A DNA stretch of 26,979 bases from an uncultured Collinsella sp. (lineage in GTDB: Bacteria > Actinomycetota > Coriobacteriia > Coriobacteriales > Coriobacteriaceae). The notes beneath the pieces were generated by a model, which was given only the letters and a program-made list of their open reading frames with translations, was not told where the DNA came from and did not search any database. Of the stretch, positions 7,672 through 15,822 are shown one piece after another. The position numbers were made by a program, and so were the translations under genes. The first letter of the stretch is position 1, and each line of letters starts with the position of its first letter. The stretch spans positions 1 to 26,979 of the forward strand of contig CABUWA010000009.1 of the NCBI GenBank assembly GCA_902495085.1, written 5' to 3'.

Positions 7672-9545
7672 AGCCTCTCATTCCCTCCCTCATAGCCGCT
7701 CTTGCTCTCACGCTCTTCATCTCTCCCGCTTACGCGCAGGTTGCGGACAGCCTTATCTCGGGCGTAGGCATGCCAACAGCTATTCCGTGGTTCGACGTTG
7801 CGGCGATTCCGACGTGGTGGCTTTCTGGTTCGTTCGCCGACTGCCCGGTGGGGGTCTTTGCCATCTTCATCTTCTCCCTGCTCTCCTCCCTCCTGTTCTT
7901 TCTCACGGACGCCGCGAGCAGGCGTGCCGATGACGGCGGCGTTCTCGGCGAGGCGCGTGTGAAGACGGGCGCGGAGGTCATACGCGGCTCCGAGACGTGG
8001 GATGGTAAGAGCGAGCCGAAGTCGCGGGGCTATGTGTACGGCTTCACCAAAGGCCGCTATCTCTATGAGTCGAAGCGCCATGTGCTCACATGTGGCCAAA
8101 CCGGATCAGGAAAGACAAGGTTCCAGAACATCCCGACGCTCGACCTCCTCACCTTTGGAGAGGGCGGAGACAACGTTATAGTCTCAGACGTTAAAAATGA
8201 ACTGATCGAGCTATGCGGAGACGCCATAGCCGCGCGAGGATACGCAGTCCTGCTGCTCGATACCCAGCATCCCGCGCGGGGTTCGCGCTTCAACCCCCTT
8301 AAGCTCGTGTGCGATTACGCCGACAAAGGCGACGAGCAAAATGCCCAACAGGCGGCGGAGGACGTAGCTTCGGCGATAGTGCCCGAAGAGCGTGCTGGGC
8401 AGAGTTCACATTGGGTCACCAGCGCACGCGGACTCCTCGCCTCCGTCTTGCTGCTCGTAGCCTTTTCAACCGAATGCCCGCACGAAGCGCGCCACATGGC
8501 GACCGTATGCCGCATCATCAACGAGGGCACCGAGGGCGATGGCGACGATCCCGCCATAGCGCTCAAGTCGCTCCTCCGCTCCCTGCCCTATGACCATCCC
8601 GCGCGCCCCTTCGCATCGCAGTTCCTCAGCAGTGGCGGCAACGAAATGCGCAGCATCCTTTCGACGCTCAAGGTTCACCTCCGAATGTTCTCCTCTCGGG
8701 GCATCGCATGGCTCACCTCGGCGAGCGATATCGATCCGAAAAGGATCCTCTCCGAGAAGACGGCGCTCTTCCTCCATGTCATGGATGAGGGGAGCCCCTA
8801 TAACGCGCTGTTCACAATCCTATTCGATCAGATTTACAAGGCATCCTACTTGGTCGCTGACGAGAACGGCGGCGCGCTTCCGCGTCGCCTCGATATCCTC
8901 GGCGATGAGTGGGGTAACCTTCCCACCGTCCAGTCACTGCCTTCCCTCCTTTCGCTCGCCCGCTCGCTGGGGATCACGTGGATAGGCAGCGTTCAGAACA
9001 TCGCGCAGCTTAATAAGTACGGGGAGCGCGATGGCCGCAAGAAGATACTGGCGAACTGCTCGGTGAAGGTCGCGCTGAAGCTCGGGGAAGCTGAGGATAG
9101 GCAGTACTTCACGGAGCTTGTGGGTAAGACCACCCGCCATGTCATGGGAACGAGCTCTAGCAAGGGCGCGTCTTCATCGAGCTCGCGAAGCTACTCGGAG
9201 CATGCGGATGATGTTATACGGCAGTTCGAATGGGTGACGAGGAGCCCCGACAAGGACGGCGCGATCGTCGTGAAGCAGGCAGAGAACGGGCTAGACAAGA
9301 GCCGTGCGGGCGTTTTCTGCACCCCTCTCGTCGACTGCACGAAGACCCCGACGCGGGGGCATTTCGGCCTCGGCACTCCCGAGCACGAGCGCGAGAAACG
9401 GCGCGCCTACCAGAAACGCCTTGACGAGGCCGCTGCGCAACGCGACATGACGGTGATGACGTGGTGCCCTGAGTGGCCTGAAACCGGAAATCCGGAAGGG
9501 CAACAGGTTAGCGATGAATGGAGCGCTTTCGTTGACAGTCGTTAA
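7668..9545 (+). CDS. VirD4/TraG-type type IV coupling protein
   Basis: This 625-aa protein starts with a hydrophobic segment (about 3-23, signal- or anchor-like) and a second one at about 62-81, followed by a cytoplasmic ATPase. Walker A is GQTGSGKT at 143-150 and Walker B is DILGDEWGN at about 410-418; WIGSVQNIAQLNKYG follows at about 440, as in TraG/VirD4. Coupling proteins recruit the relaxase-DNA complex to the conjugation channel and power its export at the inner membrane. Many IMEs carry only relaxase genes, so carrying a coupling protein suggests it adapts the element to foreign channels. The GTG start overlaps the mobC stop and has GGGGAGG about 9 bases upstream. The end overlaps the relaxase start by 32 bases. 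Confidence 0.93.
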   Translation: MKPLIPSLIAALALTLFISPAYAQVADSLISGVGMPTAIPWFDVAAIPTWWLSGSFADCPVGVFAIFIFSLLSSLLFFLTDAASRRADDGGVLGEARVKTGAEVIRGSETWDGKSEPKSRGYVYGFTKGRYLYESKRHVLTCGQTGSGKTRFQNIPTLDLLTFGEGGDNVIVSDVKNELIELCGDAIAARGYAVLLLDTQHPARGSRFNPLKLVCDYADKGDEQNAQQAAEDVASAIVPEERAGQSSHWVTSARGLLASVLLLVAFSTECPHEARHMATVCRIINEGTEGDGDDPAIALKSLLRSLPYDHPARPFASQFLSSGGNEMRSILSTLKVHLRMFSSRGIAWLTSASDIDPKRILSEKTALFLHVMDEGSPYNALFTILFDQIYKASYLVADENGGALPRRLDILGDEWGNLPTVQSLPSLLSLARSLGITWIGSVQNIAQLNKYGERDGRKKILANCSVKVALKLGEAEDRQYFTELVGKTTRHVMGTSSSKGASSSSSRSYSEHADDVIRQFEWVTRSPDKDGAIVVKQAENGLDKSRAGVFCTPLVDCTKTPTRGHFGLGTPEHEREKRRAYQKRLDEAAAQRDMTVMTWCPEWPETGNPEGQQVSDEWSAFVDSR

Positions 9546-10491
9546 ACAGGTAACCGTGAAGAGCAGGAGCCATCTCAAGCGGTTGGAGTCCTACCTCGAC
9601 TGGGACAGGGGCAAAGTGCTGGATCACGGCACGCAGAACCTCACGAGGACGGAAAGCGCCCGCTCCTGCATGCGCGAGATGGACGCGACGCGTGAAGCAT
9701 ATGGCCACAACCGGCCGGGCAAGGCGAATTGCGCCTGCCGTTACCTCGAACACCAGTGCCTCGCATTCAATCCGGACGAGTGCGACGTCAACGGCGGCGT
9801 AATGACGCCATTGCGGTGTATGGAGTATGCTCGCGACTACGTTGCCGCCCGGTATCCCAATCAAGAATGTTTCTGGGTGCTCCATAAGGAACGCTGCAAG
9901 ACGGATGGCGTAGAGCGATACGCGGTGCACGTCGCCATCAACCGAACCGACCTTGAAACGGGCAGGCGCTTGGACGAGGGAGGGGTCAGGGCGGCGGCGA
10001 GGGCTCGCGTGAAGACGGTCCGCGAGCTTGACGAGCGGTACGGTCTTCGCCAGCTCGAACGCGGGTCAAATGCCAAGAAGCATGCACGCCAGCCGTCCCG
10101 TGCGGAACGCGAGTGGCAGCGACGCGACAGGTCGCATCGCTCCGAGAATGACCGAGTTCGTGAGAGAATCGCCGTACGCGCGGACGAGGTGTCGAAGCTT
10201 CCTTCCTGCGACAACAGACCACGCGAGCTTGCGCGCAGGCTCGCGCAGGACGGCATAACGATGACGCTATCAAAGGGCGGCGACACGCAATTCAGATACA
10301 AATCGCAGAGTCTCAAGCGAAGCGATAAGGGCGTAGAGCGGCGCATCAACGGATCGACGCTCGGTGGGGCGAGGAGCCGTTCGGGGAGAACGATGCGGTT
10401 CGACCTCGGCAGCATCCGAACGGCGATAGCGCTCGCCCGCGTATTCGAGCGCATCGCCGAAGATGCGACGGATGACGGCCGAGGGGGATGA
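9514..10491 (+). CDS. MOBP-like relaxase / mobilization nuclease
   Basis: This 325-aa protein begins with LESYLDW, where Tyr27 is a candidate nucleophile. It then follows the MOBP pattern: HQCLAFNPDE near 80, an alpha-helical ARDYVAARYPNQE near 106-118, and a histidine motif with VLHKERC (His124) and YAVHVAIN (His139). The usual HxH pair is reduced, since the residue two before His139 is Ala. Known relaxases of the family nick oriT, bind covalently to the 5' end and lead the strand into the recipient. The C-terminal half is basic and Arg-rich, suited to DNA binding. It is short for a relaxase and lacks a helicase or primase domain. The ATG at 9514 lies inside the coupling-protein gene; a GTG at 9556 is an alternative. 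A perfect 6-bp hairpin ATGGAC/GTCCAT overlaps and follows its stop. Confidence 0.78.
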   Translation: MNGALSLTVVKQVTVKSRSHLKRLESYLDWDRGKVLDHGTQNLTRTESARSCMREMDATREAYGHNRPGKANCACRYLEHQCLAFNPDECDVNGGVMTPLRCMEYARDYVAARYPNQECFWVLHKERCKTDGVERYAVHVAINRTDLETGRRLDEGGVRAAARARVKTVRELDERYGLRQLERGSNAKKHARQPSRAEREWQRRDRSHRSENDRVRERIAVRADEVSKLPSCDNRPRELARRLAQDGITMTLSKGGDTQFRYKSQSLKRSDKGVERRINGSTLGGARSRSGRTMRFDLGSIRTAIALARVFERIAEDATDDGRGG

Positions 10492-10532
10492 TGGACGGTG
10501 GTCCATTCGCCGAATCCAGTGTAGGGGCATCC

Positions 10533-10799
10533 TTAATCCCTATCCCAACGATTGGCGTCTGTCCATCGGTAGCTTGGATCCCGGTTGCGGCGTGGGTCCT
10601 TTTCCCACTTCTCCGCAAACCGTCTGCTCATCTCCCGATCCAGCTTCTTCATTTCCGGGGTCTTCTCCCCATTGCCACCGTAGCCGTCGCGAGCCCATTC
10701 CTGCCTGCGGCGCTCGTACTCATCCGAGAGCTCTTCATCCGACCCGTTCTCAATCAGATCGTCGAACTCGTTGCGAAACAGGTTACTGAACCATCCCAT
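10533..10799 (-). CDS. Small acidic/charged hypothetical protein
   Basis: This gene of 88 codons begins MGWFSNLFRNEFDDLIENG and continues as a highly charged protein rich in Arg, Glu and Asp, ending in YRWTDANRWDRD. The ATG at 10799 has a strong GGAGG 6 bases upstream, which is the main reason to call it; the longer frame upstream of it has the composition of non-coding DNA. It is convergent with the relaxase gene and no family is recognised. The amphipathic N-terminus (WFSNLF) could bind a membrane or partner. Its leader lies in the structured region that follows. Confidence 0.6.
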   Translation of the reverse strand: MGWFSNLFRNEFDDLIENGSDEELSDEYERRRQEWARDGYGGNGEKTPEMKKLDREMSRRFAEKWEKDPRRNRDPSYRWTDANRWDRD

Positions 10800-10875
10800 C
10801 AGAGACCTCCGTTCACCCGGTGTGCAAAATCGAGGGTACCCGGAACTGGCGGCGTAATTCAAGCAGCGAGGCCCT

Positions 10876-11436
10876 GCAATCGACAGCAAGCCGATTGCCG
10901 TCATGGGCGGGAGCGAGCCGTAGCGAGCGGTACGCTCCTTCCCCGTGACGGCAGGAGCGGGGCAAGATGATTCGTTTGGGGGACCGGAGGAACGACGGTT
11001 GTCCGGACGAATCCGTATCTTGCAAGCACGGTGCGCTGCATCGGGCTTGTGAGCGGATGCACAGTGATGGCGAATACGTGCAGCCATCGAACGGAGCTGG
11101 AGCGAGAGCCCGCAGCGTGCGATACGGCGGAATGATGGCGAACCGCTGAGCCATCGAATGCAGCCGTTCGCGGGGTGCGGGTGGCGTGAGCGAAACGCAT
11201 TCGGAAGGCGAGCCATTGAGCCTTTCGGACGCGCGAAGCGAGAGGGAGGGCGCGGAGGAGGCGAACCGTTGAGCCTCCGCAGCGCCCAACCGGGCGGAGG
11301 GCTCGCTTGCGAGCCCGGAGCACCGCGCCATCGGCGCGGCATTCCGTGCAAGCCTCAGTCGTGGGCGCAGCGCAGACGCGGAGATTCAGTTGGCACGATA
11401 AGTCGCCGGGACGGGCTCGATGCCCGCCACGGCGAC
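10876..11436 (+). ncRNA. Candidate large structured RNA: at least twelve stem-loops in 0.56 kb
   Basis: No convincing gene is present from 10800 to 11476. Stems read on the plus strand: 10876-10898 (7 bp); 10897-10952 (11 bp, enclosing GGAGCG/CGCTCC and CCG/CGG); 10962-11023 (7+7 bp with a 3-base bulge); 11037-11061; 11066-11088; 11134-11155; 11155-11203 (with inner GCGT/ACGC); 11202-11227; 11248-11287 (GGGCGC/GCGCCC enclosing GGAGGC/GCCTCC); 11299-11316; 11323-11339; 11402-11436. Four of these share a loop close to GAACCGNTGA closed by different but complementary stems. The non-Watson-Crick pairs seen are G-U when read on the plus strand, which favours plus-strand RNA. The function, and whether it is transcribed, are unknown. 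A DNA role (oriT, origin) remains possible. Confidence 0.5.
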
Positions 11437-11476
11437 GGTGGGGCGCCTCTATCCGAAACGGCACCCCTTTGCGAGG

Positions 11477-11836
11477 CTACGCGACGGTCTCTGCGCGGGC
11501 GCTGCCGTATGCCTTCTTGAGCGAGCTCGATACGAGTCCGAGCGCGAGACAGCGCGCCACGACATCGACCGTCTCCGGACTTTCGGCGAATAGCTCGATA
11601 CCGTAGCCCGCCATGCTCGCCTCTGCGATGAAATCATCATCGAATATAAGATCTCGCGCGTTCTCCGCTGCCTTGAATGCGTTGAACGTGTACGAGCCTG
11701 ATCCGTTGCCCGTAACCGCATCATCGACGAACAGCGCATCGTGCATGACCTCCCACGTGCTATACCAGCCCGCCTCCTCTTCGATGACCTCCCGAGCGTC
11801 CCTCTCTACCTGTTCCATGTAATCCCTGAACGTCAT
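11477..11836 (-). CDS. Conserved-looking hypothetical protein of mobile elements (119 aa)
   Basis: The protein begins MTFRDYMEQVERDAREVIEEE and contains the stretch VTGNGSGSYTFNAFKAAEN around residues 42-60, then an acidic middle and a helical C-terminus. I recall similar GNGSGSYTFN proteins on plasmids and integrated elements of gut bacteria, all without known function, but cannot verify this here. The ATG at 11836 has a GGGAAG site 8 bases upstream; the longer upstream frame has no coding character. The gene sits between two structured non-coding stretches and points toward the large one. It has no membrane segment or cysteine motif. Function unknown. Confidence 0.65.
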   Translation of the reverse strand: MTFRDYMEQVERDAREVIEEEAGWYSTWEVMHDALFVDDAVTGNGSGSYTFNAFKAAENARDLIFDDDFIAEASMAGYGIELFAESPETVDVVARCLALGLVSSSLKKAYGSARAETVA

Positions 11837-12136
11837 AGTTTCCGCTTCCCTTCCGGGGCTCCGTTGCCCCATCCTCTCTGCTTGCTGGCAGAAGCTTTGG
11901 CGCTGCTTGCCGCACCTTGGCTTCTGCTCCCGCAGATGCCGCCCGGAGCGAAGCGGGGTCAAGGGATGTCCATGGCAACCTCCACCAATCGCAGCGCAGC
12001 GGAGATTTGTATGAGGTTCCGTGGACGCCCTTGAGGCCGTGCGGCGCAGGGCAACCCCTCCAGCCTCAAGTTGGCTTATCGTCATTTCCAATTTTGCAAA
12101 CGGCGTTTTAGCCCGACAAAGACTGAGGAGACTCGT
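11837..12136. other. Non-coding stretch with long-range inverted repeats
   Basis: These 300 bases lie between divergent genes and hold no gene that I can support. Two strong stems are seen: GCAGAAGC/GCTTCTGC at 11888-11895 and 11920-11927, and CTTGAGGC/GCCTCAAG at 12030-12037 and 12063-12070, the second enclosing GGG/CCC. The style resembles the structured region at 10876-11436, so both may belong to one element interrupted by the 119-aa gene. The promoters of both flanking genes should also be here but are not obvious. Confidence 0.5.
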
Positions 12137-13120
12137 ATGGACCTCGATAAAGCCTCGCAGGAAATCTGTCGTCTTATGCTTCCTTACTTAGATGCGGGAC
12201 AAAGCAAGAAGCTTCGACGGGTGCTCTCCCATTGCCTGTTTGACGAGAAATCGCTTGCGGGCTGCGGAGAACAGGCCAGCGACAACTCATACGTTGACAA
12301 TTTCATCGACGCAAAACGCTTAGAGGGCTGCTCTGAGAGAACCTTGTCCTACTACACATCGACTTTGGAAAAACTGGTCAGTTCATCCGATGTCCCAATC
12401 TGCGAGCGAGATACCGAGGACGTTCGCTCATATCTTGCTACATACCAGAAGCGCGTAGGCATCAGCAAGACGACCGTAGACAACATCAGGCGCATCATCT
12501 CAAGTTTCTATTCATGGCTTGAGGATGAGGATCTGGTCTTGAAGAGCCCTGTTAGAAGAATAAAGAAGGTCAAAGCTCCGGTCACGATCAAAGAGGTCTA
12601 CAGTGAGGAGACCATCGAGATTCTTCGCGAGAATTGCGGATCGATGCGAAACCTCGCGCTCATCGACCTGCTTCGCTCCACTGGCATGCGTGTCGGAGAA
12701 CTTGTTTCACTAAACCGCTCCGCAATCGATACGACGCGGATGGAGTGCGTTGTGAGAGGGAAGGGGGACAAGGAGCGTGTTGTCTATTTTGACGCGAAAA
12801 CGAAACTCCATATTGAGCAATACTTGGACACCCGTGACGATTCCAATGACGCGCTGTTTGTTGCGCACAAATACCCCCACAACAGGCTGCAAGTCGGTGG
12901 AGTCGAAGCCCTTCTGAGAAAGCTCGGGCGAGACCTTGGCGTCGGGCGCGTGCATCCCCATAAATTCAGAAGGACGCTGGCAACGAAGGCGATTGACAAG
13001 GGGATGCCGATCGAGCAAGTACAGGTCCTGCTCGGACATAAAAAGATTGACACGACTTTGCGATACGCTTTGGTTGACCAGCGCAATGTCAAGGCGTCGC
13101 ATCGGCGCTACCTAACGTAA
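12137..13120 (+). CDS. XerC/XerD-like tyrosine recombinase linked to the hsdS genes
   Basis: This 327-aa tyrosine recombinase has an N-terminal SAM-like DNA-binding domain (about 50-135) and a catalytic domain with Arg185 (STGMR), Lys209 (GKGDKER), His275 and Arg278 (HKFR), His301 (LLGH) and Tyr310. All active-site residues are present. The ATG at 12137 has GGAG 8 bases upstream. The element already has a separate integrase by attR, so this one most likely rearranges the adjacent type I specificity genes, as similar recombinases beside hsdS do in other bacteria. Its 3' end overlaps the 3' end of the divergent hsdS by 32 bases, and its stop codon touches the first inverted repeat (13119-13136). 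Confidence 0.9.
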   Translation: MDLDKASQEICRLMLPYLDAGQSKKLRRVLSHCLFDEKSLAGCGEQASDNSYVDNFIDAKRLEGCSERTLSYYTSTLEKLVSSSDVPICERDTEDVRSYLATYQKRVGISKTTVDNIRRIISSFYSWLEDEDLVLKSPVRRIKKVKAPVTIKEVYSEETIEILRENCGSMRNLALIDLLRSTGMRVGELVSLNRSAIDTTRMECVVRGKGDKERVVYFDAKTKLHIEQYLDTRDDSNDALFVAHKYPHNRLQVGGVEALLRKLGRDLGVGRVHPHKFRRTLATKAIDKGMPIEQVQVLLGHKKIDTTLRYALVDQRNVKASHRRYLT

Positions 13121-14183
13121 ATTTCGATTTGTCGACCTGGGCGACGAAGTCGGCGAACTCCTGCTGGAGCTCGAGCGGAGGAACCGGAACCGGCAGCCTT
13201 GCCAGCTGAGTTTTAGGGATGTTGACCATGGATTTTGCCGATCCGTGGGCCATGCCTTGAATTAAATCGAGGCCACGGTCACTTCTCATGTACGCAAGTA
13301 AATACAGCGCGTTGACATCCTTCGGTTTCATACGAAAGACGAGATCGGGAAACATAAGGCCCTTCACTTCGTTTGGAACATAAACGGTTGTGCCAACTAG
13401 CTCAGGCGTATTTTTGCGTGCAAACAAGAGGTCACCCTTTTCGACCTCTTTTATGGACATGAAGTTGTCTTTAGAAATCACTTTGTTTTCGGAGGCGGCA
13501 AAAGTACCTGACGATAGCGCGCTCAGCTTAAGGACCCCAAAACCACCAACTCCTCGTGGGCCTTCTCCGCAATTCATACTTTTACCGGTATCAATGGAAT
13601 CAACGCACTCCGATAGGGGCTTGAAGCCCCATTTCTCATCCCCAAACATTTCGACAAATTGTGATTTGACGACGTCGTCGCAGGTCGTGAGCATCTTACG
13701 ATAATGCCCCTTGAGGCTCTCGGCTTCCGAGAGGATGCCGGCAAGCTCGCGTTGTTTTCCCGGCGAGGGCAAGTCAAATTCCAAGGTCCGAAGATCTTTC
13801 CAGTTTGCCGTCGGCGAAAGAGAGCCGACGGAAACCCGTATTGCCTCGTCAAGGAATATGTCGGAGCTGATGAAAAACGGGAAGAACATCGGATCGACGA
13901 CATCGGCCTTCGGGCGCAGCACCATCCCGTGAGCCGAGAAGATGCCATCGAAGGGTGCTATGCCGACCTTCTTCTGATAGGCCCTTCGGCGGCCGAACAG
14001 GACATCGCCTTTCTTCATGAGCAGCTTGTCGCCCTTGGGAGTAACCTCGGCGCCCCAACGGGTCACCTCAAGAGTGCCCGGATCAAGGTGTTCCAACCCA
14101 ACATACCGGTCGCGATCGCTTTCCTCGGGTTTCTTCTTGGCGGTGCTGTTCTCGGCTATCTGGTCGAATCTATACCTTGTCAT
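13089..14183 (-). CDS. hsdS: Type I restriction specificity subunit HsdS, alternative (probably silent or swapped) copy
   Basis: This 364-aa HsdS has two target-recognition halves. The first (1-172) ends in DDVVKSQFVEMFG at about 169, the second (about 177-351) in VDKSKF at 350-355. Each half would read one part of a bipartite DNA target. After KSKF the protein runs only nine more residues (TLGSADATP), whereas the other full HsdS has a long helical tail, so the C-terminus has been replaced at the recombination site. The ATG at 14183 has GGAGG 8 bases upstream; the site region and RBS resemble those of the hsdS at 17843. It is transcribed away from hsdM1 and is not followed by hsdR, so it is either unused here or expressed from its own divergent promoter. 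Confidence 0.88.
   Translation of the reverse strand: MTRYRFDQIAENSTAKKKPEESDRDRYVGLEHLDPGTLEVTRWGAEVTPKGDKLLMKKGDVLFGRRRAYQKKVGIAPFDGIFSAHGMVLRPKADVVDPMFFPFFISSDIFLDEAIRVSVGSLSPTANWKDLRTLEFDLPSPGKQRELAGILSEAESLKGHYRKMLTTCDDVVKSQFVEMFGDEKWGFKPLSECVDSIDTGKSMNCGEGPRGVGGFGVLKLSALSSGTFAASENKVISKDNFMSIKEVEKGDLLFARKNTPELVGTTVYVPNEVKGLMFPDLVFRMKPKDVNALYLLAYMRSDRGLDLIQGMAHGSAKSMVNIPKTQLARLPVPVPPLELQQEFADFVAQVDKSKFTLGSADATP
13119..13136 (-). repeat. hsdS recombination site A (3' type, AAATCGAAATTT)
   Basis: A perfect 18-bp inverted copy of 18899-18916, encoding the KSKF motif of HsdS. Similarity continues beyond the 18 bp into the preceding codons. It overlaps the stop codon of the recombinase gene. 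Confidence 0.8.
13656..13667 (-). repeat. hsdS recombination site B (AAATCACAATTT, mid-gene)
   Basis: It encodes KSQF between the two halves of the divergent hsdS. With flanks, about 40 of 42 bases match the inverted copy around 18371-18382. Confidence 0.8.
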
Positions 14184-14203
14184 GCCGCACACCTCCAGTA
14201 GCT

Positions 14204-14215
14204 AAATTGTGATTT
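14204..14215 (-). repeat. hsdS recombination site C (AAATCACAATTT, upstream of start)
   Basis: The same 12-mer lies in non-coding DNA 21 bases before the ATG of the divergent hsdS, so here it is not explained by protein conservation. The flank toward the gene resembles that of site D. Confidence 0.8.
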
Positions 14216-14278
14216 ACCGGTTGTTGGAGCAGCCATCGCACGCCGATAGCAGGAGATCTAGCGTGGCATGGACGGCGC

Positions 14279-14291
14279 TATAATCAATCTC
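14279..14291 (+). promoter_or_regulatory. Probable -10 element of the hsdM-hsdS-hsdR operon
   Basis: A perfect TATAAT occupies 14279-14284, 42 bases before the hsdM1 ATG, with a start expected near 14291. No good -35 is seen at the usual distance, so an activator or weak promoter is possible. It lies inside every predicted invertible segment. Confidence 0.45.
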
Positions 14292-14325
14292 GTTGGTAAT
14301 TCACTTTGACCTGCAAGGCATAACG

Positions 14326-15822
14326 ATGTCAGACGAAACGCTCAGCAAATCCGAGCTAGGTAACCACCTGCTCGAAGCATGCAACATCCTACGCGGGCCT
14401 ATCAATCAGGATGAATACAAGAGCTATGTGACCCCGCTGCTCTTCTTCAAGCGAATCTCCGACGTCTACGACGAGGAGACCGCCGAGCTCATAGCTGAGT
14501 TCGGCGACTCCGATTTCGCCTCCCTGCCGGAGAATCACAGCTTCGAGGTTCCGGAAGGTTGTCATTGGGAAGACGTCCGGAACACAAGCGCCAACGTTGG
14601 CAAGGCGATTGTCGATGCGATGGTCGGCATCGAGCGTGCCAATCCAGACACATTGGGAGGCTTGTTCAGCAGCTTCGATGACGCGAGCTGGACCGACAAG
14701 GGCAAGCTCTCGGACGAGCGACTTAAAGACCTAGTGGAGCACTTTTCGGCAAAGAGGTTCGGTAACGGGAACTATAGCGCCGATATGATGGGCGACGCCT
14801 ACGAGTTCCTGATCAAAAAGTTTGCCGACATGCAGAAAAAGAACGCCGGGGAGTTCTACACCCCGCGCGAGATCGTGAAGCTCATGGTCACCCTGCTTGC
14901 GCCCAAGCCCGGAGAAACCGTCTACGACCCCGCCTGCGGCACCGGCGGCATGCTTATCGAGGCAGTGCGCCAGATGCATAATTCAAGGCTCTCCTATGGC
15001 AAGCTGTTTGGGCAGGAGCAGAACCTCAGCACGTCCGCCATAGCGCGCATGAACCTTTACTTACACGGTGCCAAGGATTTCCGCATCGCCCAGGGAGACA
15101 CCCTCCGCGACCCGGCTTTTCATGAAGCGGGGAAGCTCAAGACTTTCGACTGTGTGATTGCAAACCCTCCGTTCTCCCTCAAGAACTGGGGTTCCGAGGA
15201 GTTCTCCTCTGACCCTTGGGGGCGCAACATTTGGGGCGTCCCAACCAATAAATCCGCCGACTTCGCTTGGGTGCAGCACATGGTTTGCTCGATGGACGAG
15301 CATAGCGGTCGCTGCGCCGTAGTCCTCCCTCAAGGGGCACTCTTCCATGGAGGCAAGGAGGGGGCAATCCGCAAGCGGTTGGTCGAATCAGATAAGATCG
15401 AGGCTGTTATCGCTCTTGCGAGCGGCGTTTTCTACAGCACCGGAGTCTCTGCCTGCATACTCTTCCTTCGAAACGAGAAGCCGGAGGCGCACAAGGGGCG
15501 CATCTGCATCATCGACGGGAGCAAGATTTTCACCGCGCAAAGGGCACAGAACGTCATCTCCGAGGAGAACGCCCAAGAGATGCTCGACCTCTATCGCACA
15601 TACGAGCCCGTTGTCGAGAAGTGCGCGATAGCGACTCTCGAAGACGTAAGACAGGAGGACTACGTCCTCTCCGCAAGCAGCTATGTCGAAAGACGTCGTG
15701 AGGAGGTCGAGCCGCCGGCGGAGACGCGGAAACGCTTCTACGATCTTCTGGAGGAGACTAGAAAGTCTGAGGACCGCCTGCTCGAACTGCTCAAGAAGGG
15801 GGGCTATACCGATGGAGAATAG
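14326..15822 (+). CDS. hsdM: Type I restriction-modification methyltransferase HsdM (first copy)
   Basis: This 498-aa N6-adenine methyltransferase has the HsdM N-terminal helical domain (LLFFKRISDVYDEE at about 38-51), then the catalytic domain with the SAM motif DPACGTGG at 201-208 and catalytic NPPF at 280-283. It also has the pre-motif EFYTPREIVKLM. The ATG at 14326 has AAGG 7 bases upstream. It overlaps the second hsdM by 11 bases, so the two are translated together. Both motifs look intact. It works with HsdS to methylate the host's target sites and with HsdR to cut unmethylated DNA. Confidence 0.95.
   Translation: MSDETLSKSELGNHLLEACNILRGPINQDEYKSYVTPLLFFKRISDVYDEETAELIAEFGDSDFASLPENHSFEVPEGCHWEDVRNTSANVGKAIVDAMVGIERANPDTLGGLFSSFDDASWTDKGKLSDERLKDLVEHFSAKRFGNGNYSADMMGDAYEFLIKKFADMQKKNAGEFYTPREIVKLMVTLLAPKPGETVYDPACGTGGMLIEAVRQMHNSRLSYGKLFGQEQNLSTSAIARMNLYLHGAKDFRIAQGDTLRDPAFHEAGKLKTFDCVIANPPFSLKNWGSEEFSSDPWGRNIWGVPTNKSADFAWVQHMVCSMDEHSGRCAVVLPQGALFHGGKEGAIRKRLVESDKIEAVIALASGVFYSTGVSACILFLRNEKPEAHKGRICIIDGSKIFTAQRAQNVISEENAQEMLDLYRTYEPVVEKCAIATLEDVRQEDYVLSASSYVERRREEVEPPAETRKRFYDLLEETRKSEDRLLELLKKGGYTDGE

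Noticed and set aside
10488..10970. A 160-codon plus-strand frame after the relaxase
   Set aside because: No ribosome binding site, and it runs antisense to the better supported small gene.
10533..11351. A 272-codon minus-strand frame across the non-coding region
   Set aside because: Only its last 88 codons look like protein and have a ribosome binding site; the upstream part has non-coding composition over the stem-loops.
11477..12091. A longer, 204-codon version of the 119-aa protein
   Set aside because: The added N-terminal part lacks coding character and a ribosome binding site; ATG 11836 has one.
12137..13120. That the XerC/D-like recombinase inserts the whole element
   Set aside because: A complete integrase lies beside attR, whereas this gene is internal and abuts the hsdS repeats.
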